NCBI GenBank assembly: GCA_947478725.1
Contig: CANJWZ010000013.1
Location: forward strand, 31,628 to 95,627
DNA: 64,000 nt
DNA from: Comamonadaceae bacterium
GTDB lineage: Bacteria; Pseudomonadota; Gammaproteobacteria; Burkholderiales; Burkholderiaceae_C
Direction of reading: 5' to 3'
In this document: piece after piece, positions 44,399 to 52,888 of the stretch
How positions within the stretch are numbered: the stretch's first letter is position 1
Layout: the number at the start of each line of letters is the position of its first letter
Translations under genes and position numbers: made by a program
Notes under the pieces: model-generated
What the model was told of the DNA's origin: nothing
Databases searched by the model: none
Seen by the model: the letters and a program-made list of their open reading frames with translations, nothing else

Positions 44399-44404
44399 AA
44401 GAGA

Positions 44405-44674
44405 TCACTCACCCTCTCCAAATTTGTCGTTGATCAAAACGAGCAACGCATCCATCGCCACCTGCTCGTCTGCGCCATTGGTTTCAACCACCACCGTGCT
44501 GCCCATGCCGGCTGCCAGCATCATCACGCCCATGATGCTTTTGGCATTCACGCGGCGCTCGCCCTTGCTCATCCACACTTCGCAGGCAAAGCTGCCTGCC
44601 AGTTTGGTCAATTTGGCTGAAGCCCGCGCATGCAGGCCAAGCTTATTGCTGATGGTCGTGGTCGTTTGGATCAT
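44405..44674 (-). CDS. ptsH: Phosphocarrier protein HPr
   Basis: 89 residues from ATG 44674. The phosphorylated His15 is in LGLHARASAK and the regulatory Ser46 in AKSIMGVMML, both at their canonical positions. HPr shuttles phosphate from EI to EIIA; Ser46 would be the target of HPr kinase, which many betaproteobacteria have. Its 5' end overlaps the 3' end of the EIIA gene by 32 bp. A longer frame upstream is a shadow of EIIA. Confidence 0.96.
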   Translation of the reverse strand: MIQTTTTISNKLGLHARASAKLTKLAGSFACEVWMSKGERRVNAKSIMGVMMLAAGMGSTVVVETNGADEQVAMDALLVLINDKFGEGE

Positions 44675-45086
44675 GATTTCTTTTGGCTTGGTTTTGGGGT
44701 GCGGTAATGGCGACTTGCATGACACCCTGCGTCCCGCCTGTGAGGGCGCGTACCACCAGCGCGTCCAAGGGCTCGTGGCGGTACGACACAGCGCGCAGCA
44801 GCATCGGCAGGTTGATTCCGGCAAGGAGTTTTGAATTGACGCCGTCGACGAGCTGTTGCGCCACGTTGCAAGGCGTGGCGCCAAACACATCGGTCAACAC
44901 CAGCGCATGCGAGGTCGCCATCTGCTTGAACACGATGCGCGCCTGGGCCAGCGTTTCTTCCGGCGGCAAGTTGGGCTGAACGTCAAGCGCCACCACACCC
45001 GCCGGGTTGTCGGGGAACACATGCAGCACGCATTGGCGCAAGGCAGACGCCAGCGGCGCATGGGCAATGATGAATATTCCGTTCAT
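44643..45086 (-). CDS. Mannose-family PTS EIIA component
   Basis: 147 residues. The phosphorylated His9 lies in IFIIAHAPLASAL at the N-terminus; LVLTDVFGATPCNVAQQLV and GINLPMLLRAVSYR are typical of EIIA-Man (PtsIIA, the fructose/mannose-type EIIA-like regulator). No EIIB or EIIC is nearby. Such an EIIA with EI and HPr is found in many Burkholderiales and is thought to act on carbon/energy regulation. The stop is 32 bp inside the ptsH gene and the ATG overlaps the MFS gene stop, so all four genes form one transcript. Confidence 0.93.
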   Translation of the reverse strand: MNGIFIIAHAPLASALRQCVLHVFPDNPAGVVALDVQPNLPPEETLAQARIVFKQMATSHALVLTDVFGATPCNVAQQLVDGVNSKLLAGINLPMLLRAVSYRHEPLDALVVRALTGGTQGVMQVAITAPQNQAKRNHDPNDHDHQQ

Positions 45087-46333
45087 GACTCTGAATTATC
45101 AACTTTCGTACGCAAAAAATAGACATACGAGGCAATACTGCAACACAAATACACGCCAAAAGACGCCTGAAAGCTGGCGACACGGGCCAGTCCCAAGGCT
45201 GCGAACGCGTCAACCAGCAGACCGATGCCCCACTGCACGAAGAAGACACCTGAAAAAATCACCAGGTTAAAGGCCGACAACGCACGGCCGGCCAGCGACG
45301 GCTTGAAGGCCATGCCCACGGCAGGCTGTGACAGACTGATCACCGTGGACGCCATGCAAAAAATCGTCCAGCCCAGCCAACCTGTCAACGTGCCGCCCCA
45401 GATATTGGCGGCCAACGCAAGCAGGCTGACGGGCACGCCAAAGGTGATGAGCCTGTCGGTGTGCCAGCCTGCCCTAGCCAGACGCGGATTGACCAAACCC
45501 CAGCCCCAAAAAGTCAGCAGCATCACCGCGTTAAGGTAAAACAGTCCGGCGGCCGCTTCAAGCGGTGTGTAGCCCGCCACCTTGACCATCCATGGGCCAG
45601 CCCACAGCGTTTGCACGGCGAGCAAACCACCATAGTTGAAAAACGCCAGCGGCGACATTTTTTGAAAATAGCGGTTTTTCCAGACCTCGGCATAACCATC
45701 AGGTGTATCTGTCTTGGCGGCTGCGTCTTTTGTCCACACCGGGACGACCAGTGCGATCACAGCGATTGCCACCACCACCAGTCCCGCCAGTGCCCAGAAC
45801 AGCGCCCGCCAGCCGACCAGCGGCAGCAGCCACTGCACAGGCAAGGTCGACGCCAGCATGCCCAGCGAGCCGCTCATCAGCATCCAGGAGTTGGCGCGCA
45901 GCAAGCTGGGCGCATCCAGCCAGCGCCTGAAGCCGCTCAGCGGCGCCATCAGGCAGGCGCTCACACCCATGCCAATCAGCACCCGCCCCAGCAGCAGCCC
46001 GGCAAAGCTGGTGGCCAACGAAAAAGCCAGGCAGCCCCCTACCGCCACCGCCAGAAAGCACATGATGACCCGCTTGGGGCCATACCTGTCTAGCCAGGTG
46101 CCCAGCGGCAACTGCGTGGCGGCAAAGCCTAAAAAGTAACCGCCCGCCAGCAGTCCCAGGTCACGTGACTGCAATGAAAATTCCTGGCTGAGCACGGGCG
46201 ACAGCGTGGCAATGATGGCGCGCACCAGCGCCGAGATGGTGTAAGCGGCCGCAAAAGCCAGAAAAACCACAATGGCGACTTTTTTGTCCAGCAGTCCGGA
46301 CTGATGCGGTGCGCTGGGGGTGGACTTATTCAA
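45083..46333 (-). CDS. MFS transporter
   Basis: 416 residues with about twelve membrane segments. The N-terminal half shows the MFS pattern LAGGYFLGFAATQLPLGTWLDRYGPKRV (loop 2-3 motif GxxxDRYGPKRV) and LLGRVLIGMGVSACLMAPLSGF; a cytoplasmic loop separates the halves. The substrate cannot be read off; the pattern resembles the general anion/nitrate-like MFS group. It overlaps the upstream lipoprotein stop by 8 bp and the EIIA start by 4 bp. Confidence 0.9.
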   Translation of the reverse strand: MNKSTPSAPHQSGLLDKKVAIVVFLAFAAAYTISALVRAIIATLSPVLSQEFSLQSRDLGLLAGGYFLGFAATQLPLGTWLDRYGPKRVIMCFLAVAVGGCLAFSLATSFAGLLLGRVLIGMGVSACLMAPLSGFRRWLDAPSLLRANSWMLMSGSLGMLASTLPVQWLLPLVGWRALFWALAGLVVVAIAVIALVVPVWTKDAAAKTDTPDGYAEVWKNRYFQKMSPLAFFNYGGLLAVQTLWAGPWMVKVAGYTPLEAAAGLFYLNAVMLLTFWGWGLVNPRLARAGWHTDRLITFGVPVSLLALAANIWGGTLTGWLGWTIFCMASTVISLSQPAVGMAFKPSLAGRALSAFNLVIFSGVFFVQWGIGLLVDAFAALGLARVASFQASFGVYLCCSIASYVYFLRTKVDNSES

Positions 46334-46853
46334 ACTTCAATCCTGAAAAAAAAGTGTCGGCCACGTCGGGGGCCAGCTTGTCGGCATAGATCGCCGCCTG
46401 AAAAACCTGGGAGCCCTGCGCAAAATACGCTGCCTGGCTGCTGACCGTCTGGCCATTGGCGCGCTTGCCAGTGGCGCTGACCATCACCGCGCCACTGGGC
46501 AGCCCGGTTGACTTGAACGCCGTTCCCGGCGTGGCCAGGTTGGCTTTTAGACTGCTCAGTGATGCGCCTTGCCACTGGACCAAGGTGTCTTTCACCAAGG
46601 AGGCGTCTTTCACATCCGCCACCGCGACCGCGAAGGTCACGCCGCCGGCATCACAACTGAGCAGCATCAGCACCGTTGGCTGGCCTCCCATGGGCACCGT
46701 TTTTTGCGCTTTGTCTGGCTTGCAGGGCATCAGCAGACTGAGCCGCGTGTCCGCTGGCCGCACATCGCGCCAGTTGAAGGTCGGGTTACAGGCAGCCAGT
46801 CCGGCCAAGGCAAGCACCGCGTAGATTGGAAATTGAATCGATCGCATATTCAT
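46326..46853 (-). CDS. Putative lipoprotein of unknown function
   Basis: 175 residues from ATG 46853 (a second ATG at 46847 is equally good). The leader ends in a lipobox, LALAGLAACNP, so the mature protein should be lipid-anchored at its Cys. The rest is a mixed alpha/beta protein with TRLSLLMPCKPDKAQ, VLMLLSCDAGG and a late VFQAAIYADKLAPDVADTFFSGLKF, which is a pattern of a small periplasmic domain seen in several betaproteobacterial lipoproteins. First gene of the transcript leading into the MFS and PTS genes. Confidence 0.75.
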   Translation of the reverse strand: MNMRSIQFPIYAVLALAGLAACNPTFNWRDVRPADTRLSLLMPCKPDKAQKTVPMGGQPTVLMLLSCDAGGVTFAVAVADVKDASLVKDTLVQWQGASLSSLKANLATPGTAFKSTGLPSGAVMVSATGKRANGQTVSSQAAYFAQGSQVFQAAIYADKLAPDVADTFFSGLKFE

Positions 46854-47112
46854 AAGTGAACGTGGCACTTTACAGGCAATTGACATCAAAACGCAGCGTG
46901 GCCGTTTGATGTGCACCACTTAAGGGCTAAAAAGGGCGACCCCGTGGTCACCATGCACCAAGTTGGGAGTGTTGCCCGCGCCACTGGCTAGCACCACGCA
47001 GCATGCCCGCGCTTGCTGCGAAGTCGCGCCTGACCTGCACCATCACCCGGTCTCGGCAAATTCAGGCCTAAGCCTTGCATAGGAGGTTTATCTTTTTTCA
47101 AGAGGTAACACC

Positions 47113-48465
47113 ATGACCAACCGTTTTGACGCTTTTGATGCCGACCGCCCGCTGATGCTGCGCTGCGCTTGCGGCGAAGACCACGCACCCGGCGAACACG
47201 CTGTACAGACCGAGCAATCGGTGTCGCAGAGTTTTATGGAGGCCACCATGGTCAAGGCGCTTTTCCCTGTAGACAGCGTGCGCCGCGGCTTTTTGAAAGC
47301 GGTGGGTGCCAACACTGCACGCGCCGCCATTGCCTCGCTGTTCCCACTGGGCGCACTGGAGGCGATGGCCCAGGACAAAGGCCCGCTGGAAAAGAGAGAC
47401 CTCAAACTCGGCTTTATCCCGATCACCTGCGCATCGCCGCTCATCATGGCTGACCCGCTGGGCTTTTACAAAAAAGAAGGCCTGAATGTCCAATTGAACA
47501 AAACCGCAGGCTGGGCGCTGATTCGCGACAAGATGATCAACAAAGAGCATGATGCGTCGCATTTTTTGTCGCCCATGCCGATTGCCATGACCATGGGCTT
47601 GGGCTCGACCCAGGCCAATATGAATGTGGCAACGATTCAAAACACCAATGGCCAGGCCATCACGCTGCACATCAAGCACAAGGGCAACCGCGACCCCAAG
47701 GGCTGGAAGGGCATGAAGTTTGCCATTCCGTTTGAGTACAGCATGCACAACTTTTTGCTGCGCTACTACCTGGCTGAAGCCGGCCTGAACCCTGACACCG
47801 ATGTGCAGCTGCGGGTGCTGCCGCCGGCTGAAATGGTGGCCAATTTGCGTGCTGGCAACATCGACGGCTTTCTCGGGCCCGATCCCTTCAATCAGCGCGC
47901 CGTCTACGACGAGGTGGGCTTCATTCACATCTTGTCCAAGGAAATCTGGGACGGTCACCCATGCTGCGCCTTTGGCGTGTCAGACGAGTTCATCAAGCAA
48001 AACCCCAACACTTTCGCGGCGCTTTACCGGGCGGTTCTGGGCGCATCCTTCATGGCCAGCCAGGCCAAAGACCGCGACCTGATTGCCAAGGTCATCGCCC
48101 CGGCCCAGTACCTGAATCAGCCGGAAGCCGTACTGACCCAGGTGCTGACCGGCAAGTTTGCCGACGGCTTGGGCAACATCAAAAACGTGCCTGACCGTGC
48201 CAACTTTGACCCGGTGCCATGGCAGTCGATGGCGGTGTGGATGCTGACGCAAATGAAGCGTTGGGGCTATGTGAAGGGCGACGTCAATTACAAGCAAATT
48301 GCTGAAAAAGTCTTTTTGCTGACCGATGCCAAAAAGCAGATGGCGATTGCCGGTTTCAAGCCGCCAGAGGGCGCGTACAAAAAGTTCAAGGTGATGGGTA
48401 AGGAGTTCGACCCCGCCAAGCCTGAAGAATACGCCAAGAGCTTTGCCATCAACAAAATGGGCTGA
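47113..48465 (+). CDS. Cyanate/nitrate-type ABC transporter substrate-binding protein
   Basis: 450 residues, NrtA/CynA family. The N-terminus of about 50 residues precedes a twin-arginine signal (SVRRGFLKAVGANTARAA, cleavage near AMA), so Tat export is expected. GFIPITCASPLIMADPLGFYKKEGL is the family N-terminal domain start, and GNIDGFLGPDPFNQRAVYD and KEIWDGHPCCAFGVSDEF line the anion site. The downstream cyanase makes cyanate the likely ligand, although nitrate-binding relatives are close. AGAGGT lies 7 nt upstream of the ATG; a further AGGAGGT at 47081 has no start codon. Confidence 0.88.
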   Translation: MTNRFDAFDADRPLMLRCACGEDHAPGEHAVQTEQSVSQSFMEATMVKALFPVDSVRRGFLKAVGANTARAAIASLFPLGALEAMAQDKGPLEKRDLKLGFIPITCASPLIMADPLGFYKKEGLNVQLNKTAGWALIRDKMINKEHDASHFLSPMPIAMTMGLGSTQANMNVATIQNTNGQAITLHIKHKGNRDPKGWKGMKFAIPFEYSMHNFLLRYYLAEAGLNPDTDVQLRVLPPAEMVANLRAGNIDGFLGPDPFNQRAVYDEVGFIHILSKEIWDGHPCCAFGVSDEFIKQNPNTFAALYRAVLGASFMASQAKDRDLIAKVIAPAQYLNQPEAVLTQVLTGKFADGLGNIKNVPDRANFDPVPWQSMAVWMLTQMKRWGYVKGDVNYKQIAEKVFLLTDAKKQMAIAGFKPPEGAYKKFKVMGKEFDPAKPEEYAKSFAINKMG

Positions 48466-48476
48466 TCAGTCACTTC

Positions 48477-49340
48477 ATGAAATCTCTCAACCTGAAAGCG
48501 GGCCTTGTCTCGCTGCTCATCTTTTTGTCCATCCTGGGTATCTGGTTTTTGGCCACTCAGTCGTCTGGCACAACCCCCGCAGCCAGCACCACTGGCATGA
48601 CAGCCGAGCAGATCGAATACCAGAAGATGATGGGTAAAGATGTGGGCAGTACCAAGACCACCGGCTTTCCCACACTTGGCCAAATGGGCTCCGCCATCTG
48701 GAAGCAGGTGTCCAACCCGATTTATGACAACGGGCCAAACGACAAGGGCATTTTGATCCAGCTCAGCCATTCATTGGCGCGAGTAGGCTTGGGCTTTTTG
48801 CTGGCCATGCTGGTAGCGATTCCGCTGGGGTTTGTGATTGGCATGTCACCGCTTTTGAGGCAAGCGTTTGACCCCTTCATTCAGGTGCTCAAACCGATCT
48901 CGCCGCTGGCCTGGATGCCGCTGGCGCTATACACCATCAAAGACTCCTCCATCAGCGGTATTTTTGTGATTTTCATCTGCTCGGTGTGGCCCATGCTGAT
49001 CAACACCGCATTTGGCGTATCTGCCGTCAAGCGCGAGTGGCTCAACGTGGCCGCCACGCTGGAAGTCAGTCCGCTGCGCAAGGCTTTCCTGGTTATCTTG
49101 CCCGCAGCTGCGCCGACCATTTTTACCGGCATGCGCATCTCTATGGGGATTGCCTGGCTGGTGATCGTGGCCGCTGAAATGCTGGTCGGTGGCACCGGGA
49201 TTGGCTACTTTGTGTGGAACGAGTGGAACAACCTGTCGCTGACCAATGTGATCTTTGCCATCTTGGTGATTGGCATCGTCGGCATGCTGCTGGACCTGGC
49301 GTTTGCGCAGCTGCAAAAAATGGTGACTTATGTTGAATGA
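48477..49340 (+). CDS. Cyanate/nitrate-type ABC transporter permease
   Basis: 287 residues, NrtB/CynB/TauC family with about six membrane segments. A first helix is followed by a periplasmic loop of about 75 residues, then the core with LKPISPLAWMPLALYTI and the EAA-type loop EWLNVAATLEVSPLRKAFLVILP. It starts 11 bp after the binding-protein gene stop and overlaps the ATPase gene by 11 bp, so the three are one operon with cynS. Confidence 0.92.
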   Translation: MKSLNLKAGLVSLLIFLSILGIWFLATQSSGTTPAASTTGMTAEQIEYQKMMGKDVGSTKTTGFPTLGQMGSAIWKQVSNPIYDNGPNDKGILIQLSHSLARVGLGFLLAMLVAIPLGFVIGMSPLLRQAFDPFIQVLKPISPLAWMPLALYTIKDSSISGIFVIFICSVWPMLINTAFGVSAVKREWLNVAATLEVSPLRKAFLVILPAAAPTIFTGMRISMGIAWLVIVAAEMLVGGTGIGYFVWNEWNNLSLTNVIFAILVIGIVGMLLDLAFAQLQKMVTYVE

Positions 49341-50157
49341 CACGAACCCACGCCTGCGAGACTTTCTGAAAGTCGAGAACTTAAGCAAATCCTTCGTGAC
49401 CAACAAGCCGGTTTTTGCTGACCTCAATTTTGCCATCGACAAGGGCGAGTTTGTTTGCATCATCGGCCATTCAGGCTGCGGCAAAACCACCGTGCTCAAT
49501 GTGCTGGCGGGGCTGGACACCGCCACCTCGGGCAACTGCTTCATGGACAACCGCGAAATCTCCGGCCCCAGCCTGGAACGCGGCGTGGTGTTTCAAAGCC
49601 ACGCTCTGATGCCGTGGCTGACGGTGCGCAGCAATATTGCCTTTGCGGTGGTGTCGCGTTGGCCCGACTGGTCAAAAGCCACCGTCAACGCGCATGTTGA
49701 AAAGTTTGTGGCCATGGTCGGCTTGATGCCTGCCATTGATAAAAAGCCGTCACAGCTGTCGGGCGGCATGAAGCAGCGGGTGGGCATTGCCCGGGCTTTT
49801 GCAATTCAACCCAAAATGCTGCTGCTTGACGAGCCCTTTGGCGCGCTCGACGCACTGACGCGCGGCACGATTCAAGACGAATTGATGACCATCGTGCGTG
49901 AGACCCAGCAAACGGTTTTCATGATCACCCACGACGTGGACGAAGCCATCTTGCTGGCTGACCGCATCATTTTGATGACCAATGGTGCGGAGTCGGCAAA
50001 CGGCTACACGCCGGGTGGCATTGGCGAGGTCGTGGTGAACACGCTTGCGAAAAACCGCACCCGGGCCGAACTGCACCATCTGGACGGCTACTACGACCTG
50101 CGCAATCACGTCGTCGACTTTCTGATCAAGCGCGCCAAGCCAGGCGAGGCGCATTAA
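49330..50157 (+). CDS. Cyanate/nitrate-type ABC transporter ATP-binding protein
   Basis: 275 residues, NrtC/D or CynD type. Walker A is GHSGCGKTT, Q-loop VVFQSHALMPWLTV, ABC signature LSGGMKQRVGIARAF, Walker B LLLDEPFGALD, and MITHDVDEAILLADR holds the switch His. The C-terminus lacks the extra NrtA-like domain of NrtC. Overlap with the permease and a 23-bp gap to cynS show an operon. Confidence 0.93.
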   Translation: MLNDTNPRLRDFLKVENLSKSFVTNKPVFADLNFAIDKGEFVCIIGHSGCGKTTVLNVLAGLDTATSGNCFMDNREISGPSLERGVVFQSHALMPWLTVRSNIAFAVVSRWPDWSKATVNAHVEKFVAMVGLMPAIDKKPSQLSGGMKQRVGIARAFAIQPKMLLLDEPFGALDALTRGTIQDELMTIVRETQQTVFMITHDVDEAILLADRIILMTNGAESANGYTPGGIGEVVVNTLAKNRTRAELHHLDGYYDLRNHVVDFLIKRAKPGEAH

Positions 50158-50180
50158 CTTTTACACACCAAGGAGCAACC

Positions 50181-50624
50181 ATGAACCGCAACGAGATCAC
50201 CGAAAAAATCATCACCGTCAAGGTTTCCAAAGGCCTGAAATGGGAAGACATCGCCAAAAAGGTAGGCATGAGCAAAGAGTGGGTTACCGCAGGCTGCCTG
50301 GGCCAGATGACGTTTGACGCAACACAAGCCAAAGCCGTCGGCAAGATTTTTGGCCTGACCGCTGAAGAGCAAAAATGGCTGCAGGTGGTGCCGTACAAAG
50401 GCTCATTGCCTACACCGGTGCCGACTGATCCGCTGATCTACCGCTGGTATGAAATTGTGAGCGTCTACGGCACCACCATCAAAGAGCTGATTCACGAAGA
50501 ATTTGGCGATGGCATCATGAGTGCGATTGATTTTTCAATGGACATCGTGCGCCAGCCTGACCCCAAAGGTGACCGCGTGAATGTGGTGCTGTCGGGCAAG
50601 TTTTTGCCCTACAAGCAGTATTAA
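50181..50624 (+). CDS. cynS: Cyanase (cyanate hydratase)
   Basis: 147 residues. It converts cyanate plus bicarbonate to ammonia and CO2, supplying nitrogen. The catalytic triad residues of the family are present as Arg88 (IYRWYE), Glu91 and Ser114 (GIMSAIDF), each exactly 8 positions earlier than in the E. coli enzyme. The N-terminal helical domain (SKGLKWEDIAKKVGMSKEWV) is also conserved. A good AAGGAG lies upstream of the ATG. It closes the transporter operon. No carbonic anhydrase, often linked to cynS, is encoded nearby. Confidence 0.97.
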   Translation: MNRNEITEKIITVKVSKGLKWEDIAKKVGMSKEWVTAGCLGQMTFDATQAKAVGKIFGLTAEEQKWLQVVPYKGSLPTPVPTDPLIYRWYEIVSVYGTTIKELIHEEFGDGIMSAIDFSMDIVRQPDPKGDRVNVVLSGKFLPYKQY

Positions 50625-50639
50625 AACTCCAGCGAAAGT

Positions 50640-50664
50640 CATTTTGACCTGATCGGTCAAAATG
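50640..50664. promoter_or_regulatory. Perfect inverted repeat just before the CoA-transferase start
   Basis: CATTTTGACC-TGATC-GGTCAAAATG is a 10-bp perfect inverted repeat with a 5-nt spacer ending 5 bp before the ATG at 50670. No T-tract follows, so it is a poor terminator for cynS; the position over the expected ribosome-binding site suggests an operator or a translation-controlling hairpin. No regulator gene is adjacent. Confidence 0.5.
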
Positions 50665-50669
50665 GCGTG

Positions 50670-51914
50670 ATGACTTCACCCAACTCTTTAAGCGGCATCC
50701 GCGTCCTTGATCTTTCCCGCGTGCTGGCGGGCCCCTGGTGTACCCAGACGCTGGCCGACCTGGGCGCAGACGTGATCAAAATTGAGCGGCCCGAAACGGG
50801 CGACGACACCCGTACCTGGGGCCCGCCATTTTTGAAAAATGCGCAGGGCCAGGACACGCCAGAGGCCGCCTATTACCTGGGCACCAACCGCAACAAGCGC
50901 AGCGTGACCTGCGACATCGCGCAGCCCGCCGGGCAAGCATTGATACGCGAGCTGGTGGCACATTGCGATGTGTTTGTCGAAAACTTCAAGGTCGGCGACA
51001 TGGCGCGCTACGGGCTGGACTACGAAAGCATCAAAGCCATCAACCCGCGCATCGTGTATTGCTCGGTCACCGGCTTTGGCCAAACCGGCCCGTATGCCGA
51101 CCGCGCGGGTTACGACTACGCGATTCAGGGCATGGGTGGGCTGATGAGCGTGACCGGCGAGCGTGACGATTTAGGCGGTGGTCCGCAGAAAGTCGGCGTG
51201 GCGGTGGCCGACCTGATGACCGGCATGTACGCCACCGTCGGCATACTGGCGGCGCTGCGCCATGCTGAAAAAACGGGCCGTGGCCAGCAAGTTGACATGG
51301 CGCTGCTGGACACCCAGGTCGCTATGCTGGCCAATCTGGGGGCCAACTATCTGGTCAGCGGCACGGTGCCGGGCCGAATGGGCAATGCGCACCAGAACAT
51401 CGTGCCTTACCAGGTATTTGAAGTGGCGCCCGCAGGTGATGGCAGCAAGGACCACATCATCATCGCGGTGGGCAATGACGCGCAATTTCGCAAGTACTGC
51501 GGCGTGGCCAACAGGCCTGACTTGGGCACGAATCCACTGTTTGCGCTGAACAGCGATCGGGTGAAAAACCGCGCGCAGCTCGTGCCGATGTTGGAGGCCG
51601 TGATGCGCACCCGGCGCAAAGCCGACTGGCTGGCCGCGCTGGAAGCCGCCAAGGTGCCCTGCGGAGCCATCAACAATCTGGCCGAAGTATTTGCCGACCC
51701 TCATATTGCATCGAGGAACATGGTGACGCACTGGCAGCACCCGCACCAAAGCGACTTGCGTCTGGTGTCCAGCCCCATCAAATTGAGCGCCACCCCGGTA
51801 CGTACCGACCGGCCACCACCGCTGCTGGGCCAGCACACCGACGAGGTGCTGCGCACGGTGTTGAACTATGCAGACGCAAAGCTGTCCGAACTCAAAGGCC
51901 AGAAGGCTATTTGA
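50670..51914 (+). CDS. CaiB/BaiF-family CoA-transferase
   Basis: 414 residues from ATG 50670. A class III CoA-transferase: SGIRVLDLSRVLAGPWCTQTLADLGADVIKIE is the typical N-terminus, NKRSVTCDI, FVENFKVGDMARYGLDYESI, GFGQTGPYADRAGYDYAIQGMGG and VGVAVADLMTGMYA (with the catalytic Asp) follow. Members move CoA between carboxylic acids (formyl/oxalyl, succinyl/itaconyl and others); the substrate pair is not evident. It overlaps the thioredoxin-like gene's potential TTG start, so a short operon with the next two genes is likely. Confidence 0.93.
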   Translation: MTSPNSLSGIRVLDLSRVLAGPWCTQTLADLGADVIKIERPETGDDTRTWGPPFLKNAQGQDTPEAAYYLGTNRNKRSVTCDIAQPAGQALIRELVAHCDVFVENFKVGDMARYGLDYESIKAINPRIVYCSVTGFGQTGPYADRAGYDYAIQGMGGLMSVTGERDDLGGGPQKVGVAVADLMTGMYATVGILAALRHAEKTGRGQQVDMALLDTQVAMLANLGANYLVSGTVPGRMGNAHQNIVPYQVFEVAPAGDGSKDHIIIAVGNDAQFRKYCGVANRPDLGTNPLFALNSDRVKNRAQLVPMLEAVMRTRRKADWLAALEAAKVPCGAINNLAEVFADPHIASRNMVTHWQHPHQSDLRLVSSPIKLSATPVRTDRPPPLLGQHTDEVLRTVLNYADAKLSELKGQKAI

Positions 51915-51928
51915 CGCAGCGCGACGAC

Positions 51929-52429
51929 ATGCACCTTGACCGACGGCAATTTTCACAACTGATGGCGCTTGGCGGCGCGCTGCCCGGTGCTTGGGCGCAC
52001 GCCAAAGACACGGCCTTGCCGGTTCCTGCCTCGCTGTCCCAGGCTGCACTTGCTGCCAAAGCCAAAGGCGAGCCCCTGGTGATGCTGATCAGCCTGCCCG
52101 GCTGCGTTTACTGTGAGCTGGTGCGCCGCAGCTATTTGTTGCCCGCACGGCTGAACGATGGCCTGCAAGCCTGGCAACTCGATGTGACCGACAAAACCAC
52201 ACCCTTGACCGGCTTTCAGGGCGAAGCCACCACCGCCTTCAGCCAAGCCAAATCCTGGAAAGCCAACTTCACCCCCACCGTGCTGTTTTTAGGTGGCCAG
52301 GGCCAGGAATTGGCAGAACGGCTGGTCGGTATTGCCGTGCCTGATTTTTACGGTGCCTTTTTGGAGCAGCGCCTGGCCACCGCGCGCAAGGCGCTGAAAA
52401 GCCAGTTAGCGACAATAGGCGCAACATGA
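51929..52429 (+). CDS. Exported thioredoxin-like protein
   Basis: 166 residues from ATG 51929. The start MHLDRRQFSQLMALGG is a twin-arginine-like signal (cleavage near AHA). A CVYC redox pair in LISLPGCVYCELVRRSY and FTPTVLFLGGQGQELAERLVG mark a thioredoxin fold related to SoxW/TlpA-type periplasmic proteins. It could keep periplasmic cysteines reduced; the partner is unknown. An in-frame TTG at 51911 overlapping the previous stop is the alternative start. Stop overlaps the next ATG. Confidence 0.8.
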   Translation: MHLDRRQFSQLMALGGALPGAWAHAKDTALPVPASLSQAALAAKAKGEPLVMLISLPGCVYCELVRRSYLLPARLNDGLQAWQLDVTDKTTPLTGFQGEATTAFSQAKSWKANFTPTVLFLGGQGQELAERLVGIAVPDFYGAFLEQRLATARKALKSQLATIGAT

Positions 52430-52719
52430 CTGAAGACCTGAAACCACACCACCGTCAAGCGCGCGAAGACGAACTCAAAAAAATGCCCCTGTGCGAAGCC
52501 TGCCAGGGCATTCAGCGCAACTGGCGGCGCGCCCCTGGCCATGCCGAACTGGAGCAGCGCAGCAACCGGCAAGAAGACATTCGGGCTGACCGCTACAGCC
52601 AGCACAAGCCCGGCCTGGTCACCATCACCAGCTTCAGCTGTGCCCGCTGCGGCACCGCATGGGAGTACGAAAACAACAAGACCAACCAGCGCGCGGGCTG
52701 GTCCGTGGTCGGGCGCTAG
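52426..52719 (+). CDS. Small zinc-ribbon-like protein
   Basis: 97 residues with two CxxC pairs, LCEACQGI and SCARCGTAW, spaced about 50 residues apart, which could hold one zinc. The rest is hydrophilic and basic (RNWRRAPGH, SNRQEDIRADRYSQ). No known family was recognised. Its ATG overlaps the previous stop, so it is cotranscribed with the thioredoxin-like gene. Confidence 0.7.
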   Translation: MTEDLKPHHRQAREDELKKMPLCEACQGIQRNWRRAPGHAELEQRSNRQEDIRADRYSQHKPGLVTITSFSCARCGTAWEYENNKTNQRAGWSVVGR

Positions 52720-52734
52720 CAACCGCTTTGCTCG

Positions 52735-52782
52735 TTTTTTAATAGCTCTTCGCCCTTATTTTCATTGGGCTAGAGCCCTAAA
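52735..52782. repeat. Dispersed repeat family A, copy 7 (intergenic)
   Basis: TTTTTTAATAGCTCTTCGCCC followed by TTATTTTCATTGGGCTAGAGCC. It lies between the zinc-ribbon gene and the E1 alpha gene and includes a GGGCTAGAGCCC-like palindrome that might end transcription. Confidence 0.6.
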
Positions 52783-52888
52783 ACACACCTGAAAACACGA
52801 TTTTCAGCCGAAATTCGGGTAAGTCACGGTGTTCGTGCGCCTCTTTATGGGTCAAACTCGAGGTTTTTTCAACCTGCTGCACGATTGC

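Noticed and set aside
47081..47087. AGGAGGT as the ribosome-binding site of a leader peptide before the cyanate operon
   Set aside because: No ATG, GTG or TTG follows at a usable distance; the operon uses AGAGGT nearer its ATG.
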